Numbered from the stretch's first letter, positions 44,822 through 53,635 are shown. The stretch is DNA of 64,000 bases from Yoonia sp. (GCA_029250945.1 JAQXEG010000034.1:62001-126000), one strand, 5' to 3'. A program made the numbers and translations. The notes: generated by a model from the sequence alone, not told the origin.

Positions 44822-45670
44822 ATGAAACTGATCCGCTATGGCGATGCAGGGTCCGAACGCCCCGCCACGATGGACAGCATGGGCATGCTGCGCGATCTGT
44901 CCGCGCATGTGGATGACATCGCAGGGGACGCATTATCGGATGCAAGCATCGCACGCTTGCGCGCCCTGAACATCGACACGCTTCCGATTGTCGAGGGGCG
45001 GCCGCGCATCGCGCCATGTGTCGGCAATGTGGGTAAATTCCTGTGCATCGGGCTGAATTATTCTGACCATGCGGCAGAGGCGGGCATGGATATCCCCGCC
45101 CACCCGATCCTGTTCATGAAGGCGAATTCGTCAATCGTCGGCGCCTATGACGACGTGGTGATGCCACGCGGGTCAGCCGCCACCGATTGGGAAGTCGAGT
45201 TGGGCGTTGTCATCGGCAAGCCTGCGAAATACGTGTCAGAGGCCGACGCGCTGGACTATGTCGCGGGCTACTGCATCGTGAACGACGTGTCAGAACGGGA
45301 CTATCAAACCAAGCTGACGGGTCAGTGGACCAAGGGTAAATCTTGCGACACGTTCGGACCGATTGGACCGTGGCTTGTAACCCGCGATGATGTGCCTGAT
45401 CCGCAAAATCTGACGATGTCGCTGGATGTGAATGGCAAGCGGATGCAGACGGGCCATACCGGCACGATGATCTTTTCCGTGACCGAAATTATCGCGCATC
45501 TGTCCACGTTGATGACCTTGCATCCCGGCGATGTGATCAGCACCGGCACGCCGCCCGGCGTTGGCATGGGGATGAAGCCCGCACCCGTTTACCTCAATGT
45601 TGGCGACACGATGGACCTGACGATCGAGAGCCTCGGGTTTCAGCAACAAGCGGTGCGTCAGGACGATTGA
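44822..45670 (+). CDS. Fumarylacetoacetate hydrolase (FAH) family protein
   Basis: A 282-residue FAH-fold enzyme with the metal ligands in place: the Glu pair in TDWEVELGVVIGK (about residue 123) and the Asp in CIVNDVSERDYQ (about residue 155). It also has FLCIGLNYSDHAAEAG and the C-terminal STGTPPGVGMGMKP. Relatives hydrolyse 2,4-diketo-3-deoxy sugar acids (L-fuconate, L-rhamnonate pathways) or other acylpyruvates. It is co-directional with the dehydratase, one base after its stop, so both probably act on the same sugar acid. Its end overlaps the convergent dehydrogenase gene by 13 bases. Confidence 0.87.
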   Translation: MKLIRYGDAGSERPATMDSMGMLRDLSAHVDDIAGDALSDASIARLRALNIDTLPIVEGRPRIAPCVGNVGKFLCIGLNYSDHAAEAGMDIPAHPILFMKANSSIVGAYDDVVMPRGSAATDWEVELGVVIGKPAKYVSEADALDYVAGYCIVNDVSERDYQTKLTGQWTKGKSCDTFGPIGPWLVTRDDVPDPQNLTMSLDVNGKRMQTGHTGTMIFSVTEIIAHLSTLMTLHPGDVISTGTPPGVGMGMKPAPVYLNVGDTMDLTIESLGFQQQAVRQDD

Positions 45671-46521
45671 TTGCGGGCCAAAAGCTCTAGGTAAAGCGCG
45701 GCGTGATCCAGATCATCGTGGCCCATGTCATCCACTAACCGTGCGAAACGATCCCGAATATCCGATGACATCGGCAGGGTCAGACCCAATGCATCTGCCT
45801 CGGCCATGATGTTGTTCATGTCTTTGAGTTGGGTCGTTGCCCGCCCGCGTGGGGCCAGATCATCATCGGTCATCCGCGCACCATGAAGCTGTAGAATCGT
45901 GCTATCGGCAAAGCCACCTTTCAGCGCCTGACGGACAGCAACCGGATCAGCCCCGCCGCGTTCCAGCAGCAACATTGCCTCGGCCACGGCGCCGATGGTG
46001 ATGCCCACGATCCCTTGGTTGGCCAGCTTTGCCAGCTGCCCGCAGCCGGACGGGCCGACATGCACAGGGGTGCCAAGGGCGGCCAATATCGGGGTCGCCA
46101 CAGCAAAGGTTCCCGCATCTCCGCCAACCATGATCGCAAGGGTCGCCGCCTCTGCCCCAGTTGTGCCGCCTGACACGGGGGCGTCCAAATGGGCCACGCC
46201 CATCTTGGTCAACTGTGCGGCTTGTTGGCGGGCCTCGTTGGGTTTGGTGGATGCCATATCGATCCAGATCTGGCCTTTTGTCAGCGCACCCTTGCATTGG
46301 TCCTGCACGGCCAAGCCTGCCACGCCGTCCGACAGGATCGAGATGATAATGTCGGCGCCGTTCACAGCATCCGCAGGCGTATCCGCCACGCGCGCACCAC
46401 TGATCTTGGACGCCTTCGCCTTGGTCCGGTTCCAGACCGTCACATCATGCCCAGCCGCCACCAAATTGCGGGCCATCGGGGCGCCCATCAGGCCGATCCC
46501 TAGAAAGGTAATTTTGGTCAT
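45658..46521 (-). CDS. Beta-hydroxyacid dehydrogenase (3-hydroxyisobutyrate dehydrogenase/tartronate-semialdehyde reductase family)
   Basis: A 287-residue NAD(P)-dependent enzyme. The N-terminal Rossmann motif is TFLGIGLMGAPMARNLVAAG. The substrate-loop signature is DAPVSGGTTGAEAATLAIMV (about residue 118) and the catalytic Lys lies in GCGQLAKLANQ (about residue 168). It overlaps the LacI gene by four bases (ATGA) and is thus cotranscribed with that regulator. The family reduces tartronate semialdehyde, 3-hydroxyisobutyrate, succinate semialdehyde or sulfolactaldehyde (YihU). A role in C3-sulfonate metabolism is tempting from context, but the loop here reads SGG as in the GarR type, so the substrate is open. 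Confidence 0.85.
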   Translation of the reverse strand: MTKITFLGIGLMGAPMARNLVAAGHDVTVWNRTKAKASKISGARVADTPADAVNGADIIISILSDGVAGLAVQDQCKGALTKGQIWIDMASTKPNEARQQAAQLTKMGVAHLDAPVSGGTTGAEAATLAIMVGGDAGTFAVATPILAALGTPVHVGPSGCGQLAKLANQGIVGITIGAVAEAMLLLERGGADPVAVRQALKGGFADSTILQLHGARMTDDDLAPRGRATTQLKDMNNIMAEADALGLTLPMSSDIRDRFARLVDDMGHDDLDHAALYLELLARNQSS

Positions 46522-47537
46522 GGGTGATCCTTGGCAGGGCCTAGCGACCCACGTTCGATGAATTGTGTTGACAAGGCGACGCTGGGCGCATCGGATTTCC
46601 CAGTAACGCGGGCGAGCAATAGCTTGGCTGCCGCGCGGCCCATTTCGATTTGTGGGACACGGACCGTGGTCATCGGTGGGGTCACTACGGACGCAAGGCC
46701 GATGTCGTCAAACCCGATCACCGACAGCTCATCAGGTATCGATAATCCAAGGTCACGCGCCCCGATCATTGCGCCCGCTGCAAGCACGTCGTTGCCGCAA
46801 ATCAGCGCGGTGGGTGGCAAAGGATCGAACAGTAATTTCACGCCCGCTTGGCGGCCTTCCTCAATCCGATAGGGGGCCTCGATGATATTCGTGACCACGA
46901 TATTTGCCGCGGATGCGGCGGCGATTGCCCCGTCGCGGCGCGCGGCTGCACGGTCATTGGATGTGCAGTCGCCAGCGATAATCCCGATGCGGCGATGTCC
47001 TTGTGCGATCACACGTTCGGTGGCGTCTTTGGCAGCGGCGAAATTGTCGAACCCGACATAGCTGGCGGCGGGATCATCATGATAACACCAGCCGATCACA
47101 TGCGGAATTTTGCGCGATTTAAGATACGCTTTGGTGTCATCGGACCGCGCATTGCCAATCAGCAAAAGGCCCGTCGCACCTTGGGCCGCGAGGGACTGCA
47201 TCTGGCGCAATTCGTGATCGGGATCATAGCCGGTTGTCGCGATCAAAAGGGTTACGCCCGCCTCTGCCAGCACCTCTTGGAACGCCTGAATGCCGCTGGC
47301 GAACATCGCGTTGGACAACGTCGGAATGATCGCGCCGACCATGTTGGTCTGATTGGTGGCTAGCGCACGCGCACCGAAATTCGGTGTGTATCCCAAATCG
47401 CCAATCGCTGTGTTGATCCGGTCGCGTGCGGATTTTCCAACCTTATCAGGGTCATTCAACGCACGGCTCACGGTCGCGGTTGACACACCAGCGGCGGTGG
47501 CAACATTTTGCAGGGTCGGGCGGGAATTGCGAGTCAT
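46518..47537 (-). CDS. LacI-family transcriptional regulator
   Basis: A 339-residue LacI/GalR repressor. The helix-turn-helix is at residues 7-30 (LQNVATAAGVSTATVSRALN), followed by the hinge helix with NFGARALATNQTNMVGAI. A ribose-binding-protein-like effector domain (AIIPTLSNAMFASGIQAFQE) ends in GRAAAKLLLARVTG. It is divergent from hpsN. Two near-identical LacI-type palindromes lie between the genes, so autoregulation and control of hpsN-adh-comDE are very likely. The beta-hydroxyacid dehydrogenase is its cotranscribed partner. Confidence 0.92.
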   Translation of the reverse strand: MTRNSRPTLQNVATAAGVSTATVSRALNDPDKVGKSARDRINTAIGDLGYTPNFGARALATNQTNMVGAIIPTLSNAMFASGIQAFQEVLAEAGVTLLIATTGYDPDHELRQMQSLAAQGATGLLLIGNARSDDTKAYLKSRKIPHVIGWCYHDDPAASYVGFDNFAAAKDATERVIAQGHRRIGIIAGDCTSNDRAAARRDGAIAAASAANIVVTNIIEAPYRIEEGRQAGVKLLFDPLPPTALICGNDVLAAGAMIGARDLGLSIPDELSVIGFDDIGLASVVTPPMTTVRVPQIEMGRAAAKLLLARVTGKSDAPSVALSTQFIERGSLGPAKDHP

Positions 47538-47549
47538 AACACATCATAG

Positions 47550-47563
47550 TGTAAGCGCTTGCA
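47550..47563. promoter_or_regulatory. LacI-family operator 1
   Basis: TGTAAGCGCTTGCA fits the GalR/LacI consensus with central CG. It is 13 bp upstream of the lacI-type gene start and paired with operator 2, centre-to-centre 22 bp. Confidence 0.85.
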
Positions 47564-47571
47564 TTGCGCAA

Positions 47572-47585
47572 TGTAAGCGCTTACA
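47572..47585. promoter_or_regulatory. LacI-family operator 2
   Basis: TGTAAGCGCTTACA is a perfect 14-bp palindrome with central CG, 36 bp upstream of the hpsN ATG. The 22-bp spacing from operator 1 is two helical turns, so both sites face the same side of the DNA. Confidence 0.88.
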
Positions 47586-47620
47586 CAAATCGCAACCCTA
47601 GCTATGATTGGATTGTCCCT

Positions 47621-48931
47621 ATGGCACTCAACTATCTGAAAACCGCAACGAAAACCCCGATGACCGATTCGAGCGATGTGCGCGAAACCGTTCAGACCAT
47701 TCTGGCAGACATCGAAGCAGGCGGCGATCAAGCCGCGCTTGATTATGCAGCCAAGTTCGACAAATACGAAGGCAACGTGATCCTGACGGCAGACGAAATT
47801 GCCGCGGCCACTGCGCTTGTGCCGGAAAAGCTTAAGGCGGACATCCAGTTTGCCCATGACAACGTGCGCCGGTTTGCCGAATTGCAAAAATCCACGATGA
47901 CGGATGTTGAAACAGAAGTCGTCCCGGGTCTGATCGCCGGTCAAAAGGCGATCCCCGTGCGCGCCGCTGGCTGCTATGTTCCCGGTGGACGTTATTCGCA
48001 CATCGCATCTGCGATCATGACCGTGACAACCGCCAAGGTTGCAGGTTGCGAACACATCGTGGCCTGTTCCCCGCCGCGCCCTGACGCGGGCGTGAACCCT
48101 GCGATCATTTATGCCGCGCATCTGTGTGGGGCGGATAAAATTCTTGCCATGGGTGGCGTGCAGGGCGTTGCGGCCATGACATTCGGGCTGTTTGATCTGC
48201 CCGAGGCGGACATCCTTGTTGGTCCGGGTAACCAGTTCGTCGCCGAGGCCAAGCGCATCTTGTTCGGGCGCGTGGGCATCGACATGATCGCCGGTCCGAC
48301 CGATAGCTTGATCCTTGCCGATGGCTCTGCCGATCCGATGATCGTTGCGGTTGATTTGGTGTCGCAGGCCGAGCATGGCTATAATTCACCCGTTTGGCTG
48401 GTCACCGATGATGAAGCCCTTGCCAACAAAGTGATGGACCTTGTCCCCGATCTGATCGCCGATCTGCCAGAACTGAACCGCCAGAATGCCGAAGCTGCGT
48501 GGCGCGACTATGCCGAGGTGATCGTCTGTGCCGACCGCGAAGAAATGGCCGCATGCTCAGACGACTATGCGCCCGAACACCTGACCGTTCAAGCCGAAGA
48601 CCTTGATTGGTGGCTGGGTCGTTTGCTGTGCTACGGCTCGCTTTTCTTGGGCGAAGAAACCACCGTGTCCTACGGCGATAAAGCAGCTGGAACCAACCAC
48701 GTGCTGCCAACATCGGGTTCCGCGAAATACACCGGCGGCCTGTCCGTCCACAAGTATATGAAGATCGTCACATGGCAGCGGGCCACGCGTGAAGGGTCCA
48801 AGCGCGTCGGTGAAGCCACAGCACGGATTTCACGCCTTGAAGGTATGGAAGGGCACGCGCGCGCCGCAGATGTGCGTCTGGCAAAATACTTCCCCGGTGA
48901 AAACTTTGATTTGTCAGCATCAGAAGAATGA
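47621..48931 (+). CDS. hpsN: HpsN-type sulfopropanediol 3-dehydrogenase (histidinol dehydrogenase family)
   Basis: A 436-residue member of the histidinol dehydrogenase family. NAD binding and catalytic regions are seen in CYVPGGRYSHIASAIMTV (about residue 119), GPGNQFVAEAKR, IAGPTDSLILADG, VSQAEHGYNSPVWLVTDD and DYAPEHLTVQ. It is followed by an alcohol dehydrogenase gene and both sulfopyruvate decarboxylase genes. This context points to HpsN, which oxidises 2,3-dihydroxypropane-1-sulfonate to sulfolactate, rather than to the histidine-pathway HisD. The ATG at 47621 gives the normal length; the in-frame start at 47564 would run through the operator. Its end overlaps the adh start by four bases. 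Confidence 0.85.
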   Translation: MALNYLKTATKTPMTDSSDVRETVQTILADIEAGGDQAALDYAAKFDKYEGNVILTADEIAAATALVPEKLKADIQFAHDNVRRFAELQKSTMTDVETEVVPGLIAGQKAIPVRAAGCYVPGGRYSHIASAIMTVTTAKVAGCEHIVACSPPRPDAGVNPAIIYAAHLCGADKILAMGGVQGVAAMTFGLFDLPEADILVGPGNQFVAEAKRILFGRVGIDMIAGPTDSLILADGSADPMIVAVDLVSQAEHGYNSPVWLVTDDEALANKVMDLVPDLIADLPELNRQNAEAAWRDYAEVIVCADREEMAACSDDYAPEHLTVQAEDLDWWLGRLLCYGSLFLGEETTVSYGDKAAGTNHVLPTSGSAKYTGGLSVHKYMKIVTWQRATREGSKRVGEATARISRLEGMEGHARAADVRLAKYFPGENFDLSASEE

Positions 48932-49917
48932 TGCGCGCACTGGTCTATACCGGCGTCGAAACGCTTGAGATGCGTGATGTACCCCGCCCCGTTGCGGGTG
49001 TGGGGCAATCGCTTGTGCGCATCCATGCTTCTGGTCTGTGCGGATCAGATATGCACGCCTATCTTGGCCATGACGAACGGCGCCCCGCGCCGCTGATCCT
49101 TGGGCATGAGGCGGCAGGCGTCGTCGAAGGTTCCGGTCGGCGCGTGACCATCAACCCGCTTGTGACCTGTGGAAGCTGTGATGCGTGCAAACGCGGGCGC
49201 GACAACCTGTGCCCTGATCGTATGATCATTTCGATGCCGCCACGCGAAGGTGCCTTTGCGCCCTACTTGGCGATAGCCGACACAAACCTTGTGACCGTGC
49301 CAGAGGACGTGCCGCTGAAAAAAGCAGCACTTGCCGAACCGCTTGCCTGTGGTTGGCACGCTGTGCGCTTGGCCGAAGAGGCAGCAGATCGCCCGCTTGA
49401 TCAGGCGCGTTGCGCCGTGATCGGTGGCGGGGCAATTGGCGTTGGTGCAGCACTTGCGCTGCGGGCATTTGGGGCGGTTGATATCACCGTGATTGAACCC
49501 AATGACACACGGCGTGCCGTGCTTGACGGAATCGACGGTTTCACCGCCATCGGCGCTGGTGCGTTTGAGGGTGCAGCGCATGTCGTGATTGACGCGGTTG
49601 GTTATGCGGGCACCCGTGCGGACGCGTCCGCGATGGCCAACCCCGGCGGCGTGATCGCCCACATCGGGCTTGGCGATGGTGACGGCGGGCTCGATATCCG
49701 CCGGATGACCCTGCAAGAGATCACGTTTATCGGCTCCTATACCTACACAATGGCCGATTTCCACGATACGGCGCAGGCAATCTTTGACGGCAGCCTCGGG
49801 GCGCTTGATTGGTTTGAGGCCCGCCCATTGTCCGAAGGGGCAACCGCATTTTCCGATTTGCGCGCAGGCCGTGTGGCCGCGCCCAAAATTATTTTCATCC
49901 CGGACCAAGAGGAGTAA
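48928..49917 (+). CDS. Zinc-dependent medium-chain alcohol dehydrogenase
   Basis: A 329-residue medium-chain dehydrogenase. Catalytic zinc ligands are in GLCGSDMHAYLGHDE (Cys near 36) and LGHEAAG (His-Glu near 58). The structural zinc has its four cysteines in CGSCDACKRGRDNLC (about residue 88). The NAD fold is AVIGGGAIGVGAALALRAFG. It overlaps hpsN by ATGA and precedes comD by four bases. It probably oxidises the same C3-sulfonate series (DHPS 2-dehydrogenase or sulfolactate dehydrogenase step), but this is inferred only from the operon. Confidence 0.88.
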   Translation: MMRALVYTGVETLEMRDVPRPVAGVGQSLVRIHASGLCGSDMHAYLGHDERRPAPLILGHEAAGVVEGSGRRVTINPLVTCGSCDACKRGRDNLCPDRMIISMPPREGAFAPYLAIADTNLVTVPEDVPLKKAALAEPLACGWHAVRLAEEAADRPLDQARCAVIGGGAIGVGAALALRAFGAVDITVIEPNDTRRAVLDGIDGFTAIGAGAFEGAAHVVIDAVGYAGTRADASAMANPGGVIAHIGLGDGDGGLDIRRMTLQEITFIGSYTYTMADFHDTAQAIFDGSLGALDWFEARPLSEGATAFSDLRAGRVAAPKIIFIPDQEE

Positions 49918-49921
49918 GCCT

Positions 49922-50428
49922 TTGTCCATATCCAAAAAGATCGTTGATGATTTCGTCGCCAACGACATCTCATTTGTCACCACGGTGCCATGCAAACAGC
50001 TGGCTGGGGTCATCGACGAAGTCGACGCGCGTGACGAAATTTTCCACATCCCATCCAATAAAGAGGACGAAGGCATGGGCCTGTGTGCGGGTGCATTCAT
50101 GGGCGGCAAACGCCCTGCGATCATCATGCAGAACACAGCCATCGGTGTGACAATCAACACGCTGGCGACGCTGACACAGTATTACCGCATGCCCCTGCCG
50201 ATGCTGATTTCCTACCGCGGTGAACTGCGCGAACCTGTGGCCTGTCAGGTCGAAATGGCCGTGCATACCAAGGCGCTGCTGAACCAGATGAACATCCCGA
50301 CGTATCACTTCCACAAGGAATCTGACGCGGATGAACTGGATGCGATCCTGAAATATACATTCATGTGCAACAAACCTGTGGCCATCCTGACAGATGCGTC
50401 CTTCTGGGGAGGCTACGGCGACCAATGA
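49922..50428 (+). CDS. comD: Sulfopyruvate decarboxylase subunit alpha (ComD)
   Basis: A 168-residue TPP-enzyme subunit (pyrimidine-binding half) that works with ComE to decarboxylate 3-sulfopyruvate to sulfoacetaldehyde. Family features are SFVTTVPCKQLAGVID, HIPSNKEDEGMGLCAGAFMGG with the cofactor Glu, and MQNTAIGVTINTLATLTQYY. Lack of the other TPP half matches the split ComDE architecture. The start is TTG at 49922 with a GAGGAG site eight bases upstream, and there is no suitable ATG. It overlaps comE by ATGA. Confidence 0.9.
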   Translation: MSISKKIVDDFVANDISFVTTVPCKQLAGVIDEVDARDEIFHIPSNKEDEGMGLCAGAFMGGKRPAIIMQNTAIGVTINTLATLTQYYRMPLPMLISYRGELREPVACQVEMAVHTKALLNQMNIPTYHFHKESDADELDAILKYTFMCNKPVAILTDASFWGGYGDQ

Positions 50429-50979
50429 TCCGTTCTGAAATCCTGCGCGAAATCGCGCCAATCCTGAACCCGCACCTTGTTGTCTGTAACATCGGTCTAC
50501 CGTCCCAAGAACTGCACATGATCGACGATAACGAACGCAATTTCTACATGCTCGGTACAATGGGCCTGTCGTCGTCTATCGGTCTGGGCCTCGCGCTCGC
50601 GCAAGACAAGACAGTGATCTCCATCGACGGTGACGGCTCTGTTCTGACGAACCTTGGCACCCTGCCGACAATTGCCAATAACGTCGCGGATAACTATATC
50701 CTGATGATCATCGACAACGGCTCTTACGGCTCCACCGGCGATCAGCCGACCTATGCGGGCAAAAAGACCAAGCTTGAAAACGTGGCCGCCGCCTGTGGCT
50801 GTGAAAACGTTGTAACCTGTCAGGACGTGGACGCGGGCAAAGCATTGCAAGCGGCCATCGACAGCAAACAGATGACGATCCTTGTGGTCAAATGTGATAG
50901 CGGCAACATCAAACTGCCCGTCATCACCAAGGATCCTGTTGTGATCCGCGACCGGTTTATGACCGCCGTCGCCAGCTGA
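50425..50979 (+). CDS. comE: Sulfopyruvate decarboxylase subunit beta (ComE)
   Basis: A 184-residue TPP pyrophosphate-binding half. The signature GDG-N motif is present as SIDGDGSVLTNLGTLPTIAN (about residue 70), ending with the IIDNGSYGSTGDQPT segment. GTMGLSSSIGLGLALAQ precedes it. With ComD it forms the heteromeric sulfopyruvate decarboxylase. The product sulfoacetaldehyde would need Xsc, which is not in this window. It is the last gene of the hpsN-adh-comD-comE operon and is followed by a strong terminator. Confidence 0.92.
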   Translation: MIRSEILREIAPILNPHLVVCNIGLPSQELHMIDDNERNFYMLGTMGLSSSIGLGLALAQDKTVISIDGDGSVLTNLGTLPTIANNVADNYILMIIDNGSYGSTGDQPTYAGKKTKLENVAAACGCENVVTCQDVDAGKALQAAIDSKQMTILVVKCDSGNIKLPVITKDPVVIRDRFMTAVAS

Positions 50980-50986
50980 ACAATCA

Positions 50987-51014
50987 GGGGCGCCATCCAC
51001 GCGGCGCCCCTTTT
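50987..51014 (+). terminator. Intrinsic terminator of the hpsN-comE operon
   Basis: GGGGCGCC (50987-50994) pairs with GGCGCCCC (51003-51010) and is followed by TTTT, eight bases after the comE stop. Confidence 0.88.
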
Positions 51015-51023
51015 CCATTTGCC

Positions 51024-51056
51024 GCAAAATACCTTGGGGTACGGGGCTGGCCCCGG
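51024..51056. repeat. Palindromic intergenic repeat, AAATACCT family, copy C
   Basis: GCAAAATACCTTGGGGTACG is followed by a GGGGC/GCCCC-type hairpin. It lies between the comE terminator and the leftward FAD dehydrogenase gene. Confidence 0.6.
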
Positions 51057-51063
51057 CAAACCT

Positions 51064-52719
51064 CTAGGCCACCGTGTCCGACCGGCCAATCTGGCGCCCG
51101 CTGAAAATGCAGCCCCCCAGAAACGTCCCCTCCAGCGCATTATATCCGTGGTAACCACCACCGCCAAAGCCAGCGACCTCACCCGCAGCGTAGAGGCCTG
51201 CAATCGGCTCGCCTTGCGCATCCATGACGTGGCCTTCCAGATCGGTTTCCAACCCGCCCAGCGATTTGCGCGTCAGGATATTCAGCTTCACCCCCACAAG
51301 TGGTCCATTTGTGGGATCAAGGATCGCATGGGGTTTGGCCGTGCGCAGCAATCGGTCACCACGATAGTTACGCGCAGCATTAATCGCGATCACTTGGGCG
51401 TCTTTGGCAAAGGGGTTGGCCACTTGGGCATCGCGGGCGGCGATCTGTGCGTGAATATGATCCACATCTAACAAATCGTCCCCCTCAATCGCGTTCATCT
51501 GGGCCACAAGGTCGGGCAGGGTGGTGGCCACGGCGAAATCGGCTCCGTGGGATTTGAACGCCTCCACCTGCGCGGTGGCACCCTTGGACAACACCCGCTG
51601 TTTGATCACCTCGACCCATTTGCCGGATGCAAGATCGGGGTTCTGTTCGGAACCCGACAAGGCGAATTCCTTTTTCAGGATTTTCTGGGTGGTGATGAAC
51701 CACGAATAATCAAACCCCGTGTCCATGATCGCCTTGAGCGTGCCAAGCGTATCGAACCCCGGCATCGCGGGCGGGGCAAAGCGGTTGCCACGCGCATCAA
51801 ACCACATCGACGATGGGCCGGGCAAAATGCGGATGCCGTGGGATGGCCAGATCGGGTCCCAGTTGCGCACCCCTTCGGTGTAATGCCACATCCGGTCGCC
51901 GTTGATCAGGTTGCCGCCGGCCTTTGCCGTAACGCCTTGCATCAATCCGTCCACATGGGCCGGCACGCCCGAAATCATGCGGGCAGGGGGCTGTCCCAGT
52001 CTGTCCACTGGCCAAGCTTTGCGCACCAGATCATGATTGCCGCCAATACCGCCAGAGGCCACGATTACTGACGCTGCCTGTATCTCAAAGCTGTCAACGA
52101 TATCGCGGTTGGTCGGCGCACCACGCGGGGCGCTATCAGCGGACAGAATATCGCCCGTCACGCCCTTGGCGGCACCGTTTTCCATGATGATCCCGGCACA
52201 GCGATGCCGGAACCGCAGGTGGATGCGTCCGGCGTTTTCATGGGCGCGGACGCGGGCCTCAAATGGGGCTTGCACGCCGGGGCCGACACCCCACGCAAGA
52301 TGGAACCGTGGCACGGAATTGCCATGCCCATTGGCGAAACTGCCGCCGCGTTCGGCCCACCCCACAATCGGGAACCAGCGCATCCCCATCGCGTGCAGCC
52401 AGCCGCGCATGTCACCCGCGGCAAAGTCGATATAGCGTTCGGCCCATTGGCGCGGCCAGTGATCTTGGGGGCCATCAAACTGGGCACTGCCCATCCAATC
52501 GTTCAAGGCCAGCTCTGCGCTATCCTTAATGCCCATGCGGCGCTGTTCGGGGGTGTCGACCATCATCAAGCCGCCCAGTGACCAGAACGCCTGTCCGCCA
52601 AGGTTTTGTTCGGGTTCCTGATCAATGATGATCACGTGCTTGCTACGGTCGGCCAGCTCTGCGGCGGCGACCAATCCGGCAAGGCCAGCACCTACAATAA
52701 CAACGTCAGCCTTATCCAT
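51064..52719 (-). CDS. FAD-binding dehydrogenase (flavocytochrome c/ketosteroid-dehydrogenase-like)
   Basis: A 551-residue FAD_binding_2 family flavoprotein. The N-terminal fold is DVVIVGAGLAGLVAAAELAD with a following acidic IDQEPEQNLGGQAFWSLGG. The central segment VIVASGGIGGNHDLVRKAWP and the C-terminal GLYAAGEVAGFGGGGYHGYN contact FAD in fumarate reductase and 3-ketosteroid dehydrogenase relatives. No heme motif or signal peptide is present. The substrate is unknown. It is a single leftward gene convergent with the hpsN operon. Confidence 0.85.
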   Translation of the reverse strand: MDKADVVIVGAGLAGLVAAAELADRSKHVIIIDQEPEQNLGGQAFWSLGGLMMVDTPEQRRMGIKDSAELALNDWMGSAQFDGPQDHWPRQWAERYIDFAAGDMRGWLHAMGMRWFPIVGWAERGGSFANGHGNSVPRFHLAWGVGPGVQAPFEARVRAHENAGRIHLRFRHRCAGIIMENGAAKGVTGDILSADSAPRGAPTNRDIVDSFEIQAASVIVASGGIGGNHDLVRKAWPVDRLGQPPARMISGVPAHVDGLMQGVTAKAGGNLINGDRMWHYTEGVRNWDPIWPSHGIRILPGPSSMWFDARGNRFAPPAMPGFDTLGTLKAIMDTGFDYSWFITTQKILKKEFALSGSEQNPDLASGKWVEVIKQRVLSKGATAQVEAFKSHGADFAVATTLPDLVAQMNAIEGDDLLDVDHIHAQIAARDAQVANPFAKDAQVIAINAARNYRGDRLLRTAKPHAILDPTNGPLVGVKLNILTRKSLGGLETDLEGHVMDAQGEPIAGLYAAGEVAGFGGGGYHGYNALEGTFLGGCIFSGRQIGRSDTVA

Positions 52720-52777
52720 CGTGCGGCCCCCTTTGGCGTTATCCTATCATGATGCGCTACATGCGCGGTGCCCGACG

Positions 52778-53635
52778 TTACGGCAAGTTGATCCGCAACC
52801 CGTCAGTGCCAAGGTGAAACGGCCCGCTCCAATGGGGCGTCACGGCCGCATCCCAATCGGCGACTGTGAAATCTGGGTCATCGGACGGCAGCAGATGATG
52901 CAGCGCCAGCGCCTTGACGCCAGCGGCAGTGGCGATCTTGGCGGCATCTTCGGCTGTGGTGTGGCTGCGCAACAGGTGCTGCATCAGGCGATCATCGCCA
53001 TTGCCCACACGGGCGACCAGTGGGGCAAGAGCGGCGTGCAACATCGCTTCGTGGATGAGCAGATCGGCACCTTGGGCAAAATCGGCCAGTGTGGGCAGGT
53101 AACAAGTATCACCTGAGAATACGACGCGCGTGTCGGCGGTCGCAAATGATAGGGCAAAGCAATCGACGAGCGGCGGGTGGGATACGCGCATCGACGTGAT
53201 GGACAGCCCACCGTCGGTCATCACATCCGGCCCGTCGATCACATGGATACGCACCAGATCACGCAGATCGGGGCGGCCTTCGTCGGCGATCCGCAACGTG
53301 ATATCGGCAAGCATTGAGGCCACAAAATGATCCCAATACACACTTAGCCCCGCAGGCCCCCATATATCCACAGGGGTCTTAAGGCCAGCGGTCCAAGCCG
53401 TATGGATCAGTGGCCCAAGCTCCAGATAATGATCGGAATGCAGGTGGGTGATGAAGATCAGCGATAGATCCTTTAGCTGCATCCCCTGATCGACCAACCC
53501 GCGGGCGACGCCGAGGCCGCAATCGACAACGATCTGACGGCCATCCAACGCCAACAGGCTAGAGGTTGGCATCGTTGATCCGGGCCGGATTGCCGGACCA
53601 CCTTTGGTGCCAAGCAGTGCAACGTAATTTTCCAT
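52778..53635 (-). CDS. MBL-fold metallo-hydrolase
   Basis: A 285-residue metallo-beta-lactamase-fold enzyme. The metal-binding HxHxDH motif is THLHSDHYLELG (about residue 62). The later ligands are in FSGDTCYLPTLADF, LLIHEAML and ALALHHLLPSD. The layout resembles RNase Z/arylsulfatase-type MBL proteins with a conserved LLGTKGGPAIRPG N-terminus. The ATG at 53635 is chosen over an in-frame start ten codons upstream that lacks a better ribosome site. The physiological substrate is not evident. It lies between the FAD dehydrogenase and the tRNA gene. Confidence 0.85.
   Translation of the reverse strand: MENYVALLGTKGGPAIRPGSTMPTSSLLALDGRQIVVDCGLGVARGLVDQGMQLKDLSLIFITHLHSDHYLELGPLIHTAWTAGLKTPVDIWGPAGLSVYWDHFVASMLADITLRIADEGRPDLRDLVRIHVIDGPDVMTDGGLSITSMRVSHPPLVDCFALSFATADTRVVFSGDTCYLPTLADFAQGADLLIHEAMLHAALAPLVARVGNGDDRLMQHLLRSHTTAEDAAKIATAAGVKALALHHLLPSDDPDFTVADWDAAVTPHWSGPFHLGTDGLRINLP

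Noticed and set aside
47534-48376. Long minus-strand ORF opposite hpsN
   Set aside because: It has His/Arg-rich shadow composition; the plus frame encodes a full dehydrogenase.
47621-48931. Histidine biosynthesis hisD
   Set aside because: The family matches, but the operon with comD and comE and the LacI control fit sulfopropanediol dehydrogenase better. Not fully excluded.
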